From NCBI RefSeq assembly GCF_001687365.1, contig NZ_LGLV01000019.1, positions 1 through 64,000 on the forward strand: a DNA stretch of 64,000 nt. The letters run 5' to 3'. The notes under the pieces were generated by a model that saw only the letters and a program-made list of their open reading frames with translations, had not been told where the DNA came from and did no database searches. Every line of letters starts with the position of its first letter. Positions within the stretch are counted from its first letter, which is position 1. Shown here in pieces: positions 28,213 through 36,584 of the stretch. The position numbers were made by a program, and so were the translations under genes. Origin of the DNA: Pararhizobium polonicum (lineage in GTDB: Bacteria > Pseudomonadota > Alphaproteobacteria > Rhizobiales > Rhizobiaceae).

Positions 28213-28554
28213 TTAATGGAAGGTCGATTTTGAAAAGAGGTTGAGTACGACGACCCCGGCAATGATCAATCCGAGCCCGAGAAGAGCGGCGAAATCGAGC
28301 TTCTGACCGAAGCCGAAATAGCCGACGAGGGAAATCAGCACGATACCCAGCCCGCTCCAGATCGCATAGGCGATACCGACAGGAATGACCCTGAGCGTGT
28401 AGGACAGGAAATAGAAGGCGATCGCATAGCAGACGACCATGATCACGGTCGGCACCAGTCGCGTGAAGTGCTGGGCAACCTGCATCGCCGACGTGCCGAG
28501 CACCTCGAAAATGATGGCGAGGACAAGCATGGCATAGAGCATGGCGGGATTCAT
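28213..28554 (-). CDS. SMR-family multidrug efflux protein
   Basis: 113 residues with four membrane helices. It starts MNPAMLYAMLVLAIIFEVLGTSAM, where the Glu in helix 1 is the conserved proton/drug-binding residue of EmrE-like proteins. Y-A-I-W-S-G-L-G in helix 3 is the SMR signature. GGAG precedes the ATG by six bases. It follows a TetR gene by 19 bases on the same strand, so repressor and pump form one unit. It exports lipophilic cations or guanidinium-type compounds; which is not clear. Confidence 0.88.
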   Translation of the reverse strand: MNPAMLYAMLVLAIIFEVLGTSAMQVAQHFTRLVPTVIMVVCYAIAFYFLSYTLRVIPVGIAYAIWSGLGIVLISLVGYFGFGQKLDFAALLGLGLIIAGVVVLNLFSKSTFH

Positions 28555-28573
28555 CTGGAGCTCCGATGGCCGG

Positions 28574-29134
28574 TTATTGCAGGGAAAGTGCGATGAGGTG
28601 GCTGCGCATCGCCTGACGCGCCGGCGGATCGACATCATGGCTCTTGAGAAGATCGGCCAGCCACAGGCCGTCGGCAGCAAACCGCGCGAGCAGACATGCG
28701 GCCGAAGAATCCGTCCCGACGAATGCGTCCGCGTGATCGGCCACCCATAACCGCCATCGCGCGCGCAGCTGCGGCTCGGACAAGAGCGCAATCGTCAGGA
28801 CCTGCCAGCCCTGCGCGTCGGCGTCCTCCTGCAGCGCAAAGACGCAGGAGAGATAGGCTCGCGTGAACCGGCCGTGCGCGACGGGATCGTTGCGCATTTC
28901 CTCGGCAATCATCCGGTCGAGCTTGCCGGTCAGATCATCGAACAGACCGTCCAGCAACGCCATCTTGTTGGGAAAATGATGCAGCAGCCCGCCCTTGCTG
29001 ACACCGGCAGCGTGCGACACGGCATCCAGCGTAACACCGGCTGCGCCCTGCTCCAGGGATAGGCGCGCGGCGACCTCCAGCAACTGCTGACGGACGAGTT
29101 CGGGTTGCTTACGGCGATGATGAGCGATAGACAT
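28574..29134 (-). CDS. TetR-family repressor of the SMR pump
   Basis: 186 residues with an N-terminal helix-turn-helix (T-L-D-A-V-S-H-A-A-G-V-S-K-G-G-L-L-H-H-F) and a variable ligand domain. It is the first gene of the TetR-SMR pair. A palindrome sits 14 bases upstream of the start, as expected for autoregulation. Confidence 0.85.
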   Translation of the reverse strand: MSIAHHRRKQPELVRQQLLEVAARLSLEQGAAGVTLDAVSHAAGVSKGGLLHHFPNKMALLDGLFDDLTGKLDRMIAEEMRNDPVAHGRFTRAYLSCVFALQEDADAQGWQVLTIALLSEPQLRARWRLWVADHADAFVGTDSSAACLLARFAADGLWLADLLKSHDVDPPARQAMRSHLIALSLQ

Positions 29135-29147
29135 AGGCTCATAAGAT

Positions 29148-29161
29148 ACCGTCTGGACGGT
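29148..29161. promoter_or_regulatory. TetR operator candidate
   Basis: ACCGTC-TG-GACGGT is a perfect 6-bp inverted repeat just upstream of the tetR start, extending as A(T)ACCGTC…GACGGTTT. It probably mediates autorepression of the TetR-SMR unit. Confidence 0.65.
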
Positions 29162-29289
29162 TTGTCAAGGACATTTTCAACGCGACCGTGACGGCGCGGT
29201 CAATCGACGCAACCCTGTCAGCCTTTGCGAAAACCGATGGAACACGCAGGCGCGGCACGCTAGAAGGTACGGCAATCAGGGAAGCGGTG

Positions 29290-29688
29290 ATGACAACGGA
29301 CGGGCAGACGGAAACACTTTACAACGCCATCGGCGGCGACAGCACCGTGCGGGCGCTGACCCATCGTTTCTACCAGCTGATGGATACACTTCCCGAAGCG
29401 GCCCGCTGCCGCGCGGTGCATCCGGCCGATCTCTCCGGCAGCGAAGAGAAATTCTACGAATACCTCACCGGTTGGCTCGGCGGTCCGCCGCTTTACACCG
29501 ACAAGCGCGGCCATCCGAGGCTGAGAAGCCGGCATTTCGGCGCGGCGATCGGCGCGCAGGAGCGCGACGAGTGGCTGCTCTGTTTCACCCGGGCGCTGGA
29601 GGAAACCGTTTCCCATCCACAGTTGCGGACCGTCATTCTGGAGCCGGTGACACGTCTTGCCCATCACATGCAGAACAAGGACGAATAG
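29290..29688 (+). CDS. Group II truncated haemoglobin
   Basis: 132 residues. It has the trHbII pattern: I-G-G at the start of helix B, F-Y-Q-L-M-D, then Y-L-T-G-W-L-G-G-P-P-L-Y and G-H-P-R-L-R-S-R-H-F with the proximal haem histidine. It binds O2/NO-type ligands. ATG 29290 is preferred because AGGGA lies about eight bases upstream; the longer frame from 29188 has no site. It overlaps in function with nothing obvious, and a DUF423 gene follows after 3 bases. Confidence 0.85.
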   Translation: MTTDGQTETLYNAIGGDSTVRALTHRFYQLMDTLPEAARCRAVHPADLSGSEEKFYEYLTGWLGGPPLYTDKRGHPRLRSRHFGAAIGAQERDEWLLCFTRALEETVSHPQLRTVILEPVTRLAHHMQNKDE

Positions 29689-29691
29689 ACC

Positions 29692-30060
29692 ATGCAGAAC
29701 GGCCAGTTGCGACCGACGATCCTCTTCGTCGCGGGATTGATGGGATTGTTTGGCGTCATCAGCGCCGCCGCGGCCTCGCACGGGGCAGACCCCCGCCTGC
29801 TGGGCGGCGCATCGGCCATGTGCCTGGCGCACGCCCCTGCCCTTGTCGCCCTCTACGCCGCCTGGCCGGCGATGCGGACCGCGGCCATTGCCGCGCTGCT
29901 GCTGTCTGCAGGCACGGCACTGTTCGCCGCCGACCTGACCGCGCGCCATTTCCTCGGCCACGGCCTGTTTCCGATGTCGGCACCGGCCGGTGGCACCCTC
30001 ATGATGGCCGGCTGGCTTGCCGTTGCCGCCGGGGCATTCTTCATGCGAAAGGAAATCTAG
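29692..30060 (+). CDS. DUF423 small membrane protein
   Basis: 122 residues with four hydrophobic helices. The DUF423/YgdD-like pattern shows A-A-A-S-H-G-A in the first loop and F-L-G-H-G-L-F-P-M-S-A-P-A-G-G-T near the last helix. Function unknown. It is probably cotranscribed with the haemoglobin gene and ends 9 bases from the convergent VOC gene. Confidence 0.78.
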   Translation: MQNGQLRPTILFVAGLMGLFGVISAAAASHGADPRLLGGASAMCLAHAPALVALYAAWPAMRTAAIAALLLSAGTALFAADLTARHFLGHGLFPMSAPAGGTLMMAGWLAVAAGAFFMRKEI

Positions 30061-30069
30061 GCGGGGACC

Positions 30070-30441
30070 TCAAAGGCCGGGAATACAGCCGAACCGCAAC
30101 AGGTTTCCATGCGGATCATGGATGTAGAACTCTTCCATGTTCCAGGGGCGCACGGTCATGTCGCTCAGCCGCTCAATGCCTTTGGTGCTGAATTCGCGAT
30201 GGAGATCGCCGATGCCGCCGCCACGCAGGTAGATGGAGGTTCTTTCGCACAGGCTGCGATCGTCGGTCAGCCAGAAATGCAGTTCCATGTCCTCACGGCG
30301 CAGGATAAGATAACTTTCCGCCTGATGCACGGTGATGTCGAAACCCAGCTTGTCACGGTAGAATGCCAGGGTCTCACCAATATCGAGCGACGGCAGAACC
30401 GGCAGGACCTCGATGCGATTGTCGCCTGAGAGATCGGCCAT
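30070..30441 (-). CDS. VOC/glyoxalase-fold protein (bleomycin-resistance-like)
   Basis: 123 residues with paired beta-alpha-beta-beta-beta modules. Features are L-A-F-Y-R-D-K-L-G-F, E-L-H-F-W-L and F-Y-I-H-D-P-H-G-N-L-L-R-F-G. These are typical of bleomycin-binding or glyoxalase-like proteins. The ATG overlaps the hmuQ stop by one base (TGATG). It is the last gene of a four-gene unit beginning at the DUF2325 gene. Whether it has a link to haem breakdown is unknown. Confidence 0.78.
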   Translation of the reverse strand: MADLSGDNRIEVLPVLPSLDIGETLAFYRDKLGFDITVHQAESYLILRREDMELHFWLTDDRSLCERTSIYLRGGGIGDLHREFSTKGIERLSDMTVRPWNMEEFYIHDPHGNLLRFGCIPGL

Positions 30442-30755
30442 CACGCGCCCTCGACCACGGAAAACCCCTCGAACTTCGGCGGCCCGAGATACATCTGCCG
30501 GTTATCCGCGGCACTTTTATGCGCAGCGCGGAAGTTTTCCGATTTCGTCCAGGCCGAAAAGGCATCGCGGCTTTCCCAGATCGAGCTGGAGACGAACAGC
30601 GTATAGCCCTCTTCGGCAACGGTTTCGCCGCGCAGCAACCGGAACTCCTTGAAACCGGGCACCTCGGAGAGGCTGGATTCACGGTTCTTCCAGACATCTT
30701 CAAAGGCCGTTTCATGGCCGGTTGCGATCCTGAACCTGTTCATGGCGAAATACAT
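30441..30755 (-). CDS. hmuQ: HmuQ, IsdG-like haem-degrading monooxygenase
   Basis: 104 residues (start MYFAMNRFRIATGHE) with the antibiotic-biosynthesis-monooxygenase fold. It has W-K-N-R-E-S-S-L near residue 23, then G-F-K-E-F-R-L-L and S-A-W-T-K-S-E-N-F-R-A-A-H, whose Trp, Asn and His positions match haem-degrading IsdG/HmuQ proteins. HmuQ of Bradyrhizobium and Sinorhizobium opens the haem ring to release iron. A GAGGA site precedes the ATG. Being near tonB and hmuPSTUV supports the assignment. Confidence 0.8.
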   Translation of the reverse strand: MYFAMNRFRIATGHETAFEDVWKNRESSLSEVPGFKEFRLLRGETVAEEGYTLFVSSSIWESRDAFSAWTKSENFRAAHKSAADNRQMYLGPPKFEGFSVVEGA

Positions 30756-30765
30756 GCTGCTATCC

Positions 30766-31035
30766 TCAAGCCCGGTCCTTGTTCGGCACGGCAACGGCCG
30801 CACCGGATGGGAACGGCAGAATATTGTCCCTGGGTTCAGGCGCAACCCCAAATACCGCGCGGGCCGGCGGGCGCGCTTGCCAGGCCGGAAACTCCGTCAC
30901 GTTCGGATTGCCTTCCACCATGCTCGCACGGCGCGACAGCAGTTCATAAAGCTCCGGAACCAGCCCATCGCCGCATTGCGATGCCAGCTTGTGCAATCCG
31001 ATCATCGCAAACTGATCAGGGCGCTCGTTGTTCAT
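30766..31035 (-). CDS. Hypothetical 89-residue protein in the hmuQ unit
   Basis: It starts MNNERPDQFAMIGLHKLASQ; the GGAG site is nine bases from this ATG (an ATG three codons earlier touches the site). It is helical at the N terminus, then Pro/Ala-rich (P-A-W-Q-A-R-P-P-A-R) with no membrane segment. I do not recognise a family. It lies 10 bases before hmuQ and 29 after the DUF2325 gene, so it is likely expressed with them. Confidence 0.6.
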   Translation of the reverse strand: MNNERPDQFAMIGLHKLASQCGDGLVPELYELLSRRASMVEGNPNVTEFPAWQARPPARAVFGVAPEPRDNILPFPSGAAVAVPNKDRA

Positions 31036-31064
31036 TCGTCTCATCTCCGTAGAAACCGGGCGGG

Positions 31065-31484
31065 TCAGCTGGCGTTGCTGCGGCTGGCCTTCAGATCCAG
31101 GAATGCGCGCTCCAGGCTCGACTTGCTGCCGTTGCGCAAGGGCACAAAGGCCTTGCCCCACTTCTTGCAGCCGGTCTTGACCCGCAGACATGCATCATGG
31201 CTGATACAGTCGATCGGGCAGAAAACGCAGTCGACCGACGGAAGGATATTGTCGATGCGGGAGACCGCCTCGCGCAATCCGCCGTCGTGATGGATGAGTT
31301 CGGCGCCATGCGAACTGGCGATCTGGCGCAGATGCGCCACCTGGCAATCGCGGCCGCCGACATAGAGGAAACTGCGGCCTTCGAGACGGGTCTCCTGCGT
31401 CTTGGCAGAAACCGATGCAGTGCGAGTTTCTGCCTCCCGGCCCTGCTTCTGCTTCGGCTTGAGCTGATGCCGTTTGTCGCCCAT
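31065..31484 (-). CDS. DUF2325-domain protein
   Basis: 139 residues. The C-terminal two-thirds has the DUF2325 pattern: L-Y-V-G-G-R-D, H-H-D-G-G-L, S-V-D-C-V-F-C-P-I-D-C-I-S-H-D-A. The cysteines suggest metal or Fe-S binding, but this is not established here. The N terminus is basic and low-complexity (K-P-K-Q-K-Q-G-R). It is the first gene of the unit that includes hmuQ. Upstream lies an AT-rich region (31530-31620) that separates it from tonB and probably holds its promoter. Confidence 0.75.
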   Translation of the reverse strand: MGDKRHQLKPKQKQGREAETRTASVSAKTQETRLEGRSFLYVGGRDCQVAHLRQIASSHGAELIHHDGGLREAVSRIDNILPSVDCVFCPIDCISHDACLRVKTGCKKWGKAFVPLRNGSKSSLERAFLDLKASRSNAS

Positions 31485-31645
31485 GTCAGTCTCCGCTTGT
31501 TTCGGAATCGGCCTTGCGGCGGATCATGCGGAGACCCTATTTAACTTGAGAAAAAGAGTAAAGTATAAACATGAGTTTTTTTATCATATTTTTTAGAGCT
31601 TGGGTTGCGCATTGTTTTTAGGGCGTAAAATCAGTTGTGAATGTG

Positions 31646-32566
31646 TCATTGAGCGAATTGAAGGGGAAAAGTAAAACGCCAACTGCTGCGATTTACACCC
31701 TCTGGAAACTTGGGAAAAGGTTGAGCCTTACGGACCGCATTTAGCGCGGCCTCGTCAAGCACTGACGAGCCTGAACCGCTGACAATTCCGATGCCACTAA
31801 CCTCTCCGCTCGATGATACGGTAAAACCGACCATCACTACTCCCTTCACCCCCGCCCTGTTTGCCGATCTGGGATAACGGAAGTGACGGCTGACTTTCGA
31901 ACGAAGCTTACCCTTGTAATTGCTCGCCGCCGCATCTCCCTCCGCTTGGGAGACCTTACCCTTATTGCCCTGGGCATTGGAGGCGACTGCACCCTCGACG
32001 CCATCCTCCTGCCCCTTATTGGCCGCCGTCTGCTGCTTGCCCTCGTCGCCAGCCTGCTTTTTGACGACTTTTTTCGGCTTTTCTTTTTCAGGCTTCTTCT
32101 TTGGCTCCGGCTTCTTTTCCGGCTCGGGCTTGACCTCTTCCGGTTCCGGCTTTTCTTCAGGAACAACGATTTCGGCAGGCGCAACGATGGCGGTGATCTC
32201 GGGCTGTTCCGCTACCACCGGCAAAATCTCCTCGGCCGGGAGGATCACGTCGGCCTCGGTCGGCACGATATCCGTCGGGGTCTCGGCGGTGATTTCGGAT
32301 TGCACCGGCGGCACTTCGGCGACCTCGGCCAGTGGCGGCTCGACCTCTTCCGGCTTGATTTCCTCCGGCTGGATCTCCTCATCCGGATCACCGGCCTGAA
32401 GCGCATCCTCGAAAGCATTGCCAAGAACAGCGACTTCCATCTCCTCGCCGCCTTCGACCATCGCCATCTCCGGTGGCTTTTCATCCGGCTCGAACAGCTT
32501 TGCCGTTCCCGCATGCGCCAAGAGCGAAAGGACGATAGCCCCGGTCCATTTGATCGTATTTCTCAT
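31646..32566 (-). CDS. tonB: TonB energy-transducing protein
   Basis: 306 residues. It has an N-terminal membrane anchor (AIVLSLLAHAGTAKLF, with the SLLAH motif of TonB helices). A long Pro/Glu/Lys-rich spacer crosses the periplasm (residues about 70-200, K-P-E-P-E-E and P-K-K-K-P-E-K repeats). The C-terminal domain has Y-P-R-S-A-N-R-A-G and V-G-F-T-V-S-S-S-G. It couples the proton motive force to outer-membrane haem and siderophore receptors. Start ATG 32566; a GTG one codon upstream is possible. It lies 25 bases after the upstream gene on the same strand. Confidence 0.9.
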   Translation of the reverse strand: MRNTIKWTGAIVLSLLAHAGTAKLFEPDEKPPEMAMVEGGEEMEVAVLGNAFEDALQAGDPDEEIQPEEIKPEEVEPPLAEVAEVPPVQSEITAETPTDIVPTEADVILPAEEILPVVAEQPEITAIVAPAEIVVPEEKPEPEEVKPEPEKKPEPKKKPEKEKPKKVVKKQAGDEGKQQTAANKGQEDGVEGAVASNAQGNKGKVSQAEGDAAASNYKGKLRSKVSRHFRYPRSANRAGVKGVVMVGFTVSSSGEVSGIGIVSGSGSSVLDEAALNAVRKAQPFPKFPEGVNRSSWRFTFPLQFAQ

Positions 32567-32591
32567 CACAGATACCGATGCGAAACCCGCA

Positions 32592-33029
32592 TCAACCCTT
32601 CAGCTCGACGGATGACTTCGATCCGGTCTTCAGCACCTTCATGCAGGCGTCCTTGGCAATGCCGTCGCCCGCGCAGACCGGCGCATCATTGATCAGCAGG
32701 CTCTTCACGGCCTCGCATTTCGTTCCCGGCAGATCGAACTGGCGGACCTTTGTCTTGCCGGCGGGCAGATCACGGAAATCAAGCACCGCCATCCGCTCCA
32801 CCAGTCCCTTTTGGTCGAACAGCACAAACTCGAACGAAGCCTTGGTGAGGGACTGCGGCAAGCCGTTTGCCGCAATGAACGTCAATTTGCAGCCTTTGTC
32901 CGATGGCGCCAGATCATTGATCTCGATGGACAGATTGCCGGACGTTGCGGCATCCTGCGCCAGTACAGCCGTGCCTGACGATATAAGAGCAAGGAGAGCC
33001 AGAGGCAGTAGTCGATCGAATTTCATCAT
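32592..33029 (-). CDS. Exported hypothetical protein upstream of tonB
   Basis: 145 residues with a signal peptide (MMKFDRLLPLALLALISSGTAVLAQ). The mature part holds four cysteines (K-G-C-K-L-T, T-K-C-E-A, A-P-V-C-A, K-D-A-C-M) that could form two disulfides. It is cotranscribed with tonB and divergent from hmuP. A gene in this place, between tonB and hmuP, also exists in Sinorhizobium as I recall. Function unknown, but a role in haem/iron uptake is a fair guess. Confidence 0.75.
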   Translation of the reverse strand: MMKFDRLLPLALLALISSGTAVLAQDAATSGNLSIEINDLAPSDKGCKLTFIAANGLPQSLTKASFEFVLFDQKGLVERMAVLDFRDLPAGKTKVRQFDLPGTKCEAVKSLLINDAPVCAGDGIAKDACMKVLKTGSKSSVELKG

Positions 33030-33164
33030 TGCCTGTCCATTCTCAGAGATGGGTGTCGCGGCCTTGTGAAGACCAGCCGCCTGGAAAGCTGAGCCGCAGG
33101 CACATCGTTGGTCGCGGCGATTAAACTTGACTACAAAAAACCTGTATTGCGTCCATAATAAAAT

Positions 33165-33434
33165 ATGAGTAATGAAGTCAAGATACCAATCGCAATGATC
33201 CGGCAAGAGAAGGGAAGCAATCCCCCGTTTTCGGCCGCCATGATCAGGACCCTGAAACCTGTGACACCGAATGAACCAGATGCCGCGCCGGCCGTTTCGC
33301 CGGCAAGCCAGACGCAGCGCCTCGTTGAGAGCCGCGAGCTTTTCCGCGGCGAAAACGAAATCCTGATCTCCCATGGCGATGCCATCTACCGCATGAAAAT
33401 CACCCGCCAGGGCAAACTTATTCTGAACAAATAG
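33165..33434 (+). CDS. hmuP: HmuP/HemP haem-uptake regulator
   Basis: Up to 89 residues. The conserved HemP/HmuP core is the last 35 residues (R-E-L-F-R-G-E-N-E-I-L-I-S-H-G, then Y-R-M-K-I-T-R-Q-G-K-L-I-L-N-K). In Bradyrhizobium and Sinorhizobium, HmuP helps control haem receptor expression. The start is uncertain: the ATG at 33165 lacks a clear ribosome-binding site and overlaps an iron-box-like element, and ATGs at 33172, 33195 and 33240 are in frame. hmuS follows 9 bases after the stop. Confidence 0.82.
   Translation: MSNEVKIPIAMIRQEKGSNPPFSAAMIRTLKPVTPNEPDAAPAVSPASQTQRLVESRELFRGENEILISHGDAIYRMKITRQGKLILNK
33166..33180. promoter_or_regulatory. TGA-N9-TCA element (RirA iron-responsive box candidate)
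   Basis: This fits the minimal IRO box of rhizobia, TGA-N9-TCA, bound by RirA under iron sufficiency. It overlaps the first possible hmuP start codon, so either that start is wrong or the match is chance. The divergent tonB unit shares this region. Confidence 0.35.
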
Positions 33435-33443
33435 GCCAGACAC

Positions 33444-34502
33444 ATGACGCAAACGACCTGCCCGACTCCGTCCGAAATCCGCGCCTACCGGGCCGCCAAC
33501 CCCAAGATGCGTGAGCGCGATATCGCCGCTCAGCTGGGTGTTTCGGAAGCCGCTCTCGTTGCAGCCGAATGCGGCCTGACTGCCGTCCGGATCGATGGCG
33601 ATGCAAACCGTTTTCTCACGCGCGCGGCCGAACTCGGAGAAGTCATGGCCCTGAGCCGCAATGAGAGCGCCGTTCATGAGAAAATCGGCGTGTTCGAGAA
33701 CATCACCCCCGGCAAACATGCCGCGATCGTGCTGGGCGAGAATATCGATCTGCGCATCTTCCCCGGGGCTTGGGCACACGGTTTCGCCGTCACGAAAACC
33801 GATGGCGATGACGTTCGCCGCAGCCTGCAGTTCTTCGACAGGCAGGGAACGGCCGTGCACAAGGTACACCTGCGCCCGGCTTCCGATCTCGACGCATATC
33901 AGAGCATCGTCGACGCCTTCCGTCTGGACGATCAGTCGCAGGAATTCGTTGCCGAGGCTGCGGTTGGCAGCATCTCCGAAGGCGAAAGCACATCGGTGGA
34001 TATTGCCGTGCTGCGCGACGAATGGAGCAAAATGACCGACACGCACCAGTTCCATGGGCTGCTGCGCAAGCTGAAGCTCGGCCGCCGCCAGGCGCTGCAG
34101 TCGATCGGCGAGGATTTCGCCTGGAAGCTGCAGCCTGAAGCCGTCGAGGAGATGATGCGCGAATCCGCGAAGGTGGAATTGCCGATCATGTGCTTCGTCG
34201 GCAACCACGGCATCATCCAGATCCATTCCGGCGCCATCGCCAACATTCAGACGATGGGCCCCTGGCTCAACGTCATGGATCCGACCTTCCATCTGCACCT
34301 GCGCAGCGATCATCTCGCCGAGATCTGGGCTGTCCGCAAGCCCACCGCCGACGGCCATGTGACCTCGCTCGAGGCGCTCGATGCCAAGGGAGAAATGGTC
34401 ATCCAGTTCTTCGGCAAGCGCAAGGAAGGCTTTGCCGAGCGCCCGGAATGGCGTGCCATCATGGAAAACCTCGCCCGGCTCGATATCACCGAAGCGGCCT
34501 GA
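33444..34502 (+). CDS. hmuS: HmuS haem-degrading/haem-trafficking protein
   Basis: 352 residues of the HemS/ChuS/HmuS family, built of two similar halves (about residues 1-165 and 190-345). The pattern I-R-A-Y-R-A-A-N-P-K-M-R-E-R-D-I-A is usual at the N terminus. G-N-H-G-I-I-Q-I-H-S-G and F-H-L-H-L-R lie in the C-terminal half. HmuS of Sinorhizobium degrades haem in the cytoplasm. It sits in the hmuPSTUV operon, 11 bases before hmuT. Confidence 0.9.
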   Translation: MTQTTCPTPSEIRAYRAANPKMRERDIAAQLGVSEAALVAAECGLTAVRIDGDANRFLTRAAELGEVMALSRNESAVHEKIGVFENITPGKHAAIVLGENIDLRIFPGAWAHGFAVTKTDGDDVRRSLQFFDRQGTAVHKVHLRPASDLDAYQSIVDAFRLDDQSQEFVAEAAVGSISEGESTSVDIAVLRDEWSKMTDTHQFHGLLRKLKLGRRQALQSIGEDFAWKLQPEAVEEMMRESAKVELPIMCFVGNHGIIQIHSGAIANIQTMGPWLNVMDPTFHLHLRSDHLAEIWAVRKPTADGHVTSLEALDAKGEMVIQFFGKRKEGFAERPEWRAIMENLARLDITEAA

Positions 34503-34513
34503 AGGAAGCGATC

Positions 34514-35464
34514 ATGAAAACGTCCTGTGATTTCCGCCGGCTCCGCTCCTGGGAACTCGCCCTGGCGATCTTCGCGGTTTCCGCGCCCTTCGTCCTGCCG
34601 GTCACGGCACCGGACGGCGCATCCTTCGTGCAGGCGGCCGTCGCACAGGAAATGCAGAAGGCCGACACGTCGCGGCTGGTGTCCGTCGGCGGCGCCATCA
34701 CGGAAATCGTCTATGCGCTCGGCGAAGAGGGCAAGCTTGTCGGCCGCGACTCGACCAGCATCTATCCGGAGGCTGCGACCCAGCTTCCGGATGTCGGCTA
34801 CATGCGGCAGCTGGCGCCGGAAGGCGTGATCGCCACCAATCCGACCGCCATCATCGCCGTCGAGGGAAGCGGCCCGCCCGAGACGCTCACCGTTCTCAAG
34901 GATGCCAACATTCCCTTCCAGACCGTTCCGGAAAGGTTCGACCGTGACGGCATTCTCACAAAAATCCGCACAGTCGGCGATTTTCTCGGCGTACCCGAGA
35001 AAGCAATGGTTCTTTCCGAACAGGTGAAGAGCGATCTCGACGCAGCGGTGGCCGATGCCGCCAAACGCCCGGAAAGCGAACGCAAGCGGGTGATCTTCAT
35101 CCTCAGCACCCAGGGCGGAAAGATCATGGCCTCCGGCACCGGCACGGCCGCCGATGGCATCATTTCGCTCTCCGGCGCCGTCAACGCCATGGGCAGCTTC
35201 CCCGGCTACAAGCCACTGACCGATGAATCGATTATCGAAGCCAAGCCCGATGTCGTGCTGATGATGAGCCGCAGCGGCGGCCATGCGACGACCGATGACG
35301 AACTCTTCGCCCATCCGGCCCTCAGCCTGACACCGGCTGCCAAAAACAGGGCGATCATCCGCATGGACGGCCTGCACCTGCTCGGTTTCGGCCCGCGCAC
35401 GGCAAGCACGGTGCGCGAACTCAACGCAGCGATCTACGGAAAAAAAACGAATGCCTCACAGTGA
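34514..35464 (+). CDS. hmuT: HmuT periplasmic haem-binding protein
   Basis: 316 residues. A basic N terminus and hydrophobic stretch (LALAIFAVSAPFVLPV) give an export signal. A type III (BtuF-like) binding fold follows: S-V-G-G-A-I-T-E-I-V-Y-A-L-G, D-V-G-Y-M-R-Q-L-A-P-E-G and S-G-T-G-T-A-A-D-G. Haem is passed to HmuUV. A GGAAG site is 6 bases upstream. Its end overlaps the first possible hmuU start by 14 bases. Confidence 0.88.
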   Translation: MKTSCDFRRLRSWELALAIFAVSAPFVLPVTAPDGASFVQAAVAQEMQKADTSRLVSVGGAITEIVYALGEEGKLVGRDSTSIYPEAATQLPDVGYMRQLAPEGVIATNPTAIIAVEGSGPPETLTVLKDANIPFQTVPERFDRDGILTKIRTVGDFLGVPEKAMVLSEQVKSDLDAAVADAAKRPESERKRVIFILSTQGGKIMASGTGTAADGIISLSGAVNAMGSFPGYKPLTDESIIEAKPDVVLMMSRSGGHATTDDELFAHPALSLTPAAKNRAIIRMDGLHLLGFGPRTASTVRELNAAIYGKKTNASQ

Positions 35465-36575
35465 AATGGCCGCGGGTGACGGCGGCTCGCAGTCCTTTGC
35501 GGCGCGCTTGAAATCCGAGTGGCACATGGGCGACCGGTCACGGCTGGCGCAGCTGCTGATTCTGGTGCTGATCGTAGTCGCGGTGTCGATGTTTACCGCC
35601 TCGATCATGACAGGCGCAGCCGACGCATCGCTCGGCAATGTCCTGCGCTGGATCTTCGGCATGGAAGGCGCTGAGCAGGCCCTGAGCCTGCGCGACCGTA
35701 TCATCATCCTCGACATTCGCCTGCCCCGTGCCGTGCTCGGCATGCTGGTCGGCGCCTCGCTTGCCGTATCCGGCGCCGTCATGCAGGGCCTTTTCCGCAA
35801 TCCGCTCGCCGACCCGGCGCTCGTCGGCGTGTCCTCCGGTGCGAGCCTTGGTGCAGTGCTGATCATCGTGCTCGGCAGCACCTTTTTCGGCCCGGTTTTC
35901 GCGGTGTTCGGCTTCTACGCACTCCCGGTTGCCGCGTTCTTCGGCGGCCTGATCACGACATTGCTGCTCTACAGGATTGCCACCCGCAGCGGCCAGACAT
36001 CCGTTGCCACCATGCTCCTGGCCGGTATCGCGCTCGGCGCCCTGGCCGGCGCCGTCACCGGCGTTCTCATCTTCATGGCCGATGACAAGCAGTTGCGTGA
36101 CCTCACCTTCTGGGGCCTCGGTTCGCTTGCCGGCGCCAACTGGATGAAAATCCTCTCCGCCGGACCGATCATCGTCGTTTCGCTTGCCGTCGTTCCGTTC
36201 CTGGCACGCGGGCTCAATGCCCTCACCCTCGGAGAAGCCGCCGCCTTCCACATGGGCATTCCCGTGCAACGGCTGAAGAACATCGCCATCGTCAGCGTCG
36301 CGGCGTCGACCGGGGCCTCTGTCGCCGTCAGCGGCGGTATCGGCTTCGTCGGTATCGTCGTGCCGCATGTGCTGCGGATGCTGATCGGTCCGGATCACCG
36401 TTATCTGCTGCCCGCATCTGCCCTGCTCGGTGGCACGCTGCTGATCTTTGCCGATATGATCGTCCGCACCATCGTTCCGCCGGCGGAATTGCCGATCGGT
36501 ATCATCACGGCTTTCGCCGGTGCTCCGTTCTTCCTGTGGATCCTGCTGCGCGGGCGCTCCCATATGGGGCTTTGA
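35451..36575 (+). CDS. hmuU: HmuU haem ABC transporter permease
   Basis: 374 residues with about ten membrane helices of the FecCD/BtuC family. The family blocks are L-R-L-P-R-A-V-L-G-M-L-V-G-A-S-L-A-V-S-G, R-N-P-L-A-D-P-A-L-V-G-V-S-S-G-A and F-V-G-I-V-V-P-H. The first ATG (35451) overlaps hmuT; ATG 35467 just after the hmuT stop is an alternative. Confidence 0.9.
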   Translation: MPHSEMAAGDGGSQSFAARLKSEWHMGDRSRLAQLLILVLIVVAVSMFTASIMTGAADASLGNVLRWIFGMEGAEQALSLRDRIIILDIRLPRAVLGMLVGASLAVSGAVMQGLFRNPLADPALVGVSSGASLGAVLIIVLGSTFFGPVFAVFGFYALPVAAFFGGLITTLLLYRIATRSGQTSVATMLLAGIALGALAGAVTGVLIFMADDKQLRDLTFWGLGSLAGANWMKILSAGPIIVVSLAVVPFLARGLNALTLGEAAAFHMGIPVQRLKNIAIVSVAASTGASVAVSGGIGFVGIVVPHVLRMLIGPDHRYLLPASALLGGTLLIFADMIVRTIVPPAELPIGIITAFAGAPFFLWILLRGRSHMGL

Positions 36576-36584
36576 GGAAAACCC

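Noticed and set aside
31530-31620. AT-rich stretch after tonB as an iron-box promoter
   Set aside because: TGA-N9-TCA is not met (one candidate has N8, another ends TAA); only a general promoter region is credible.
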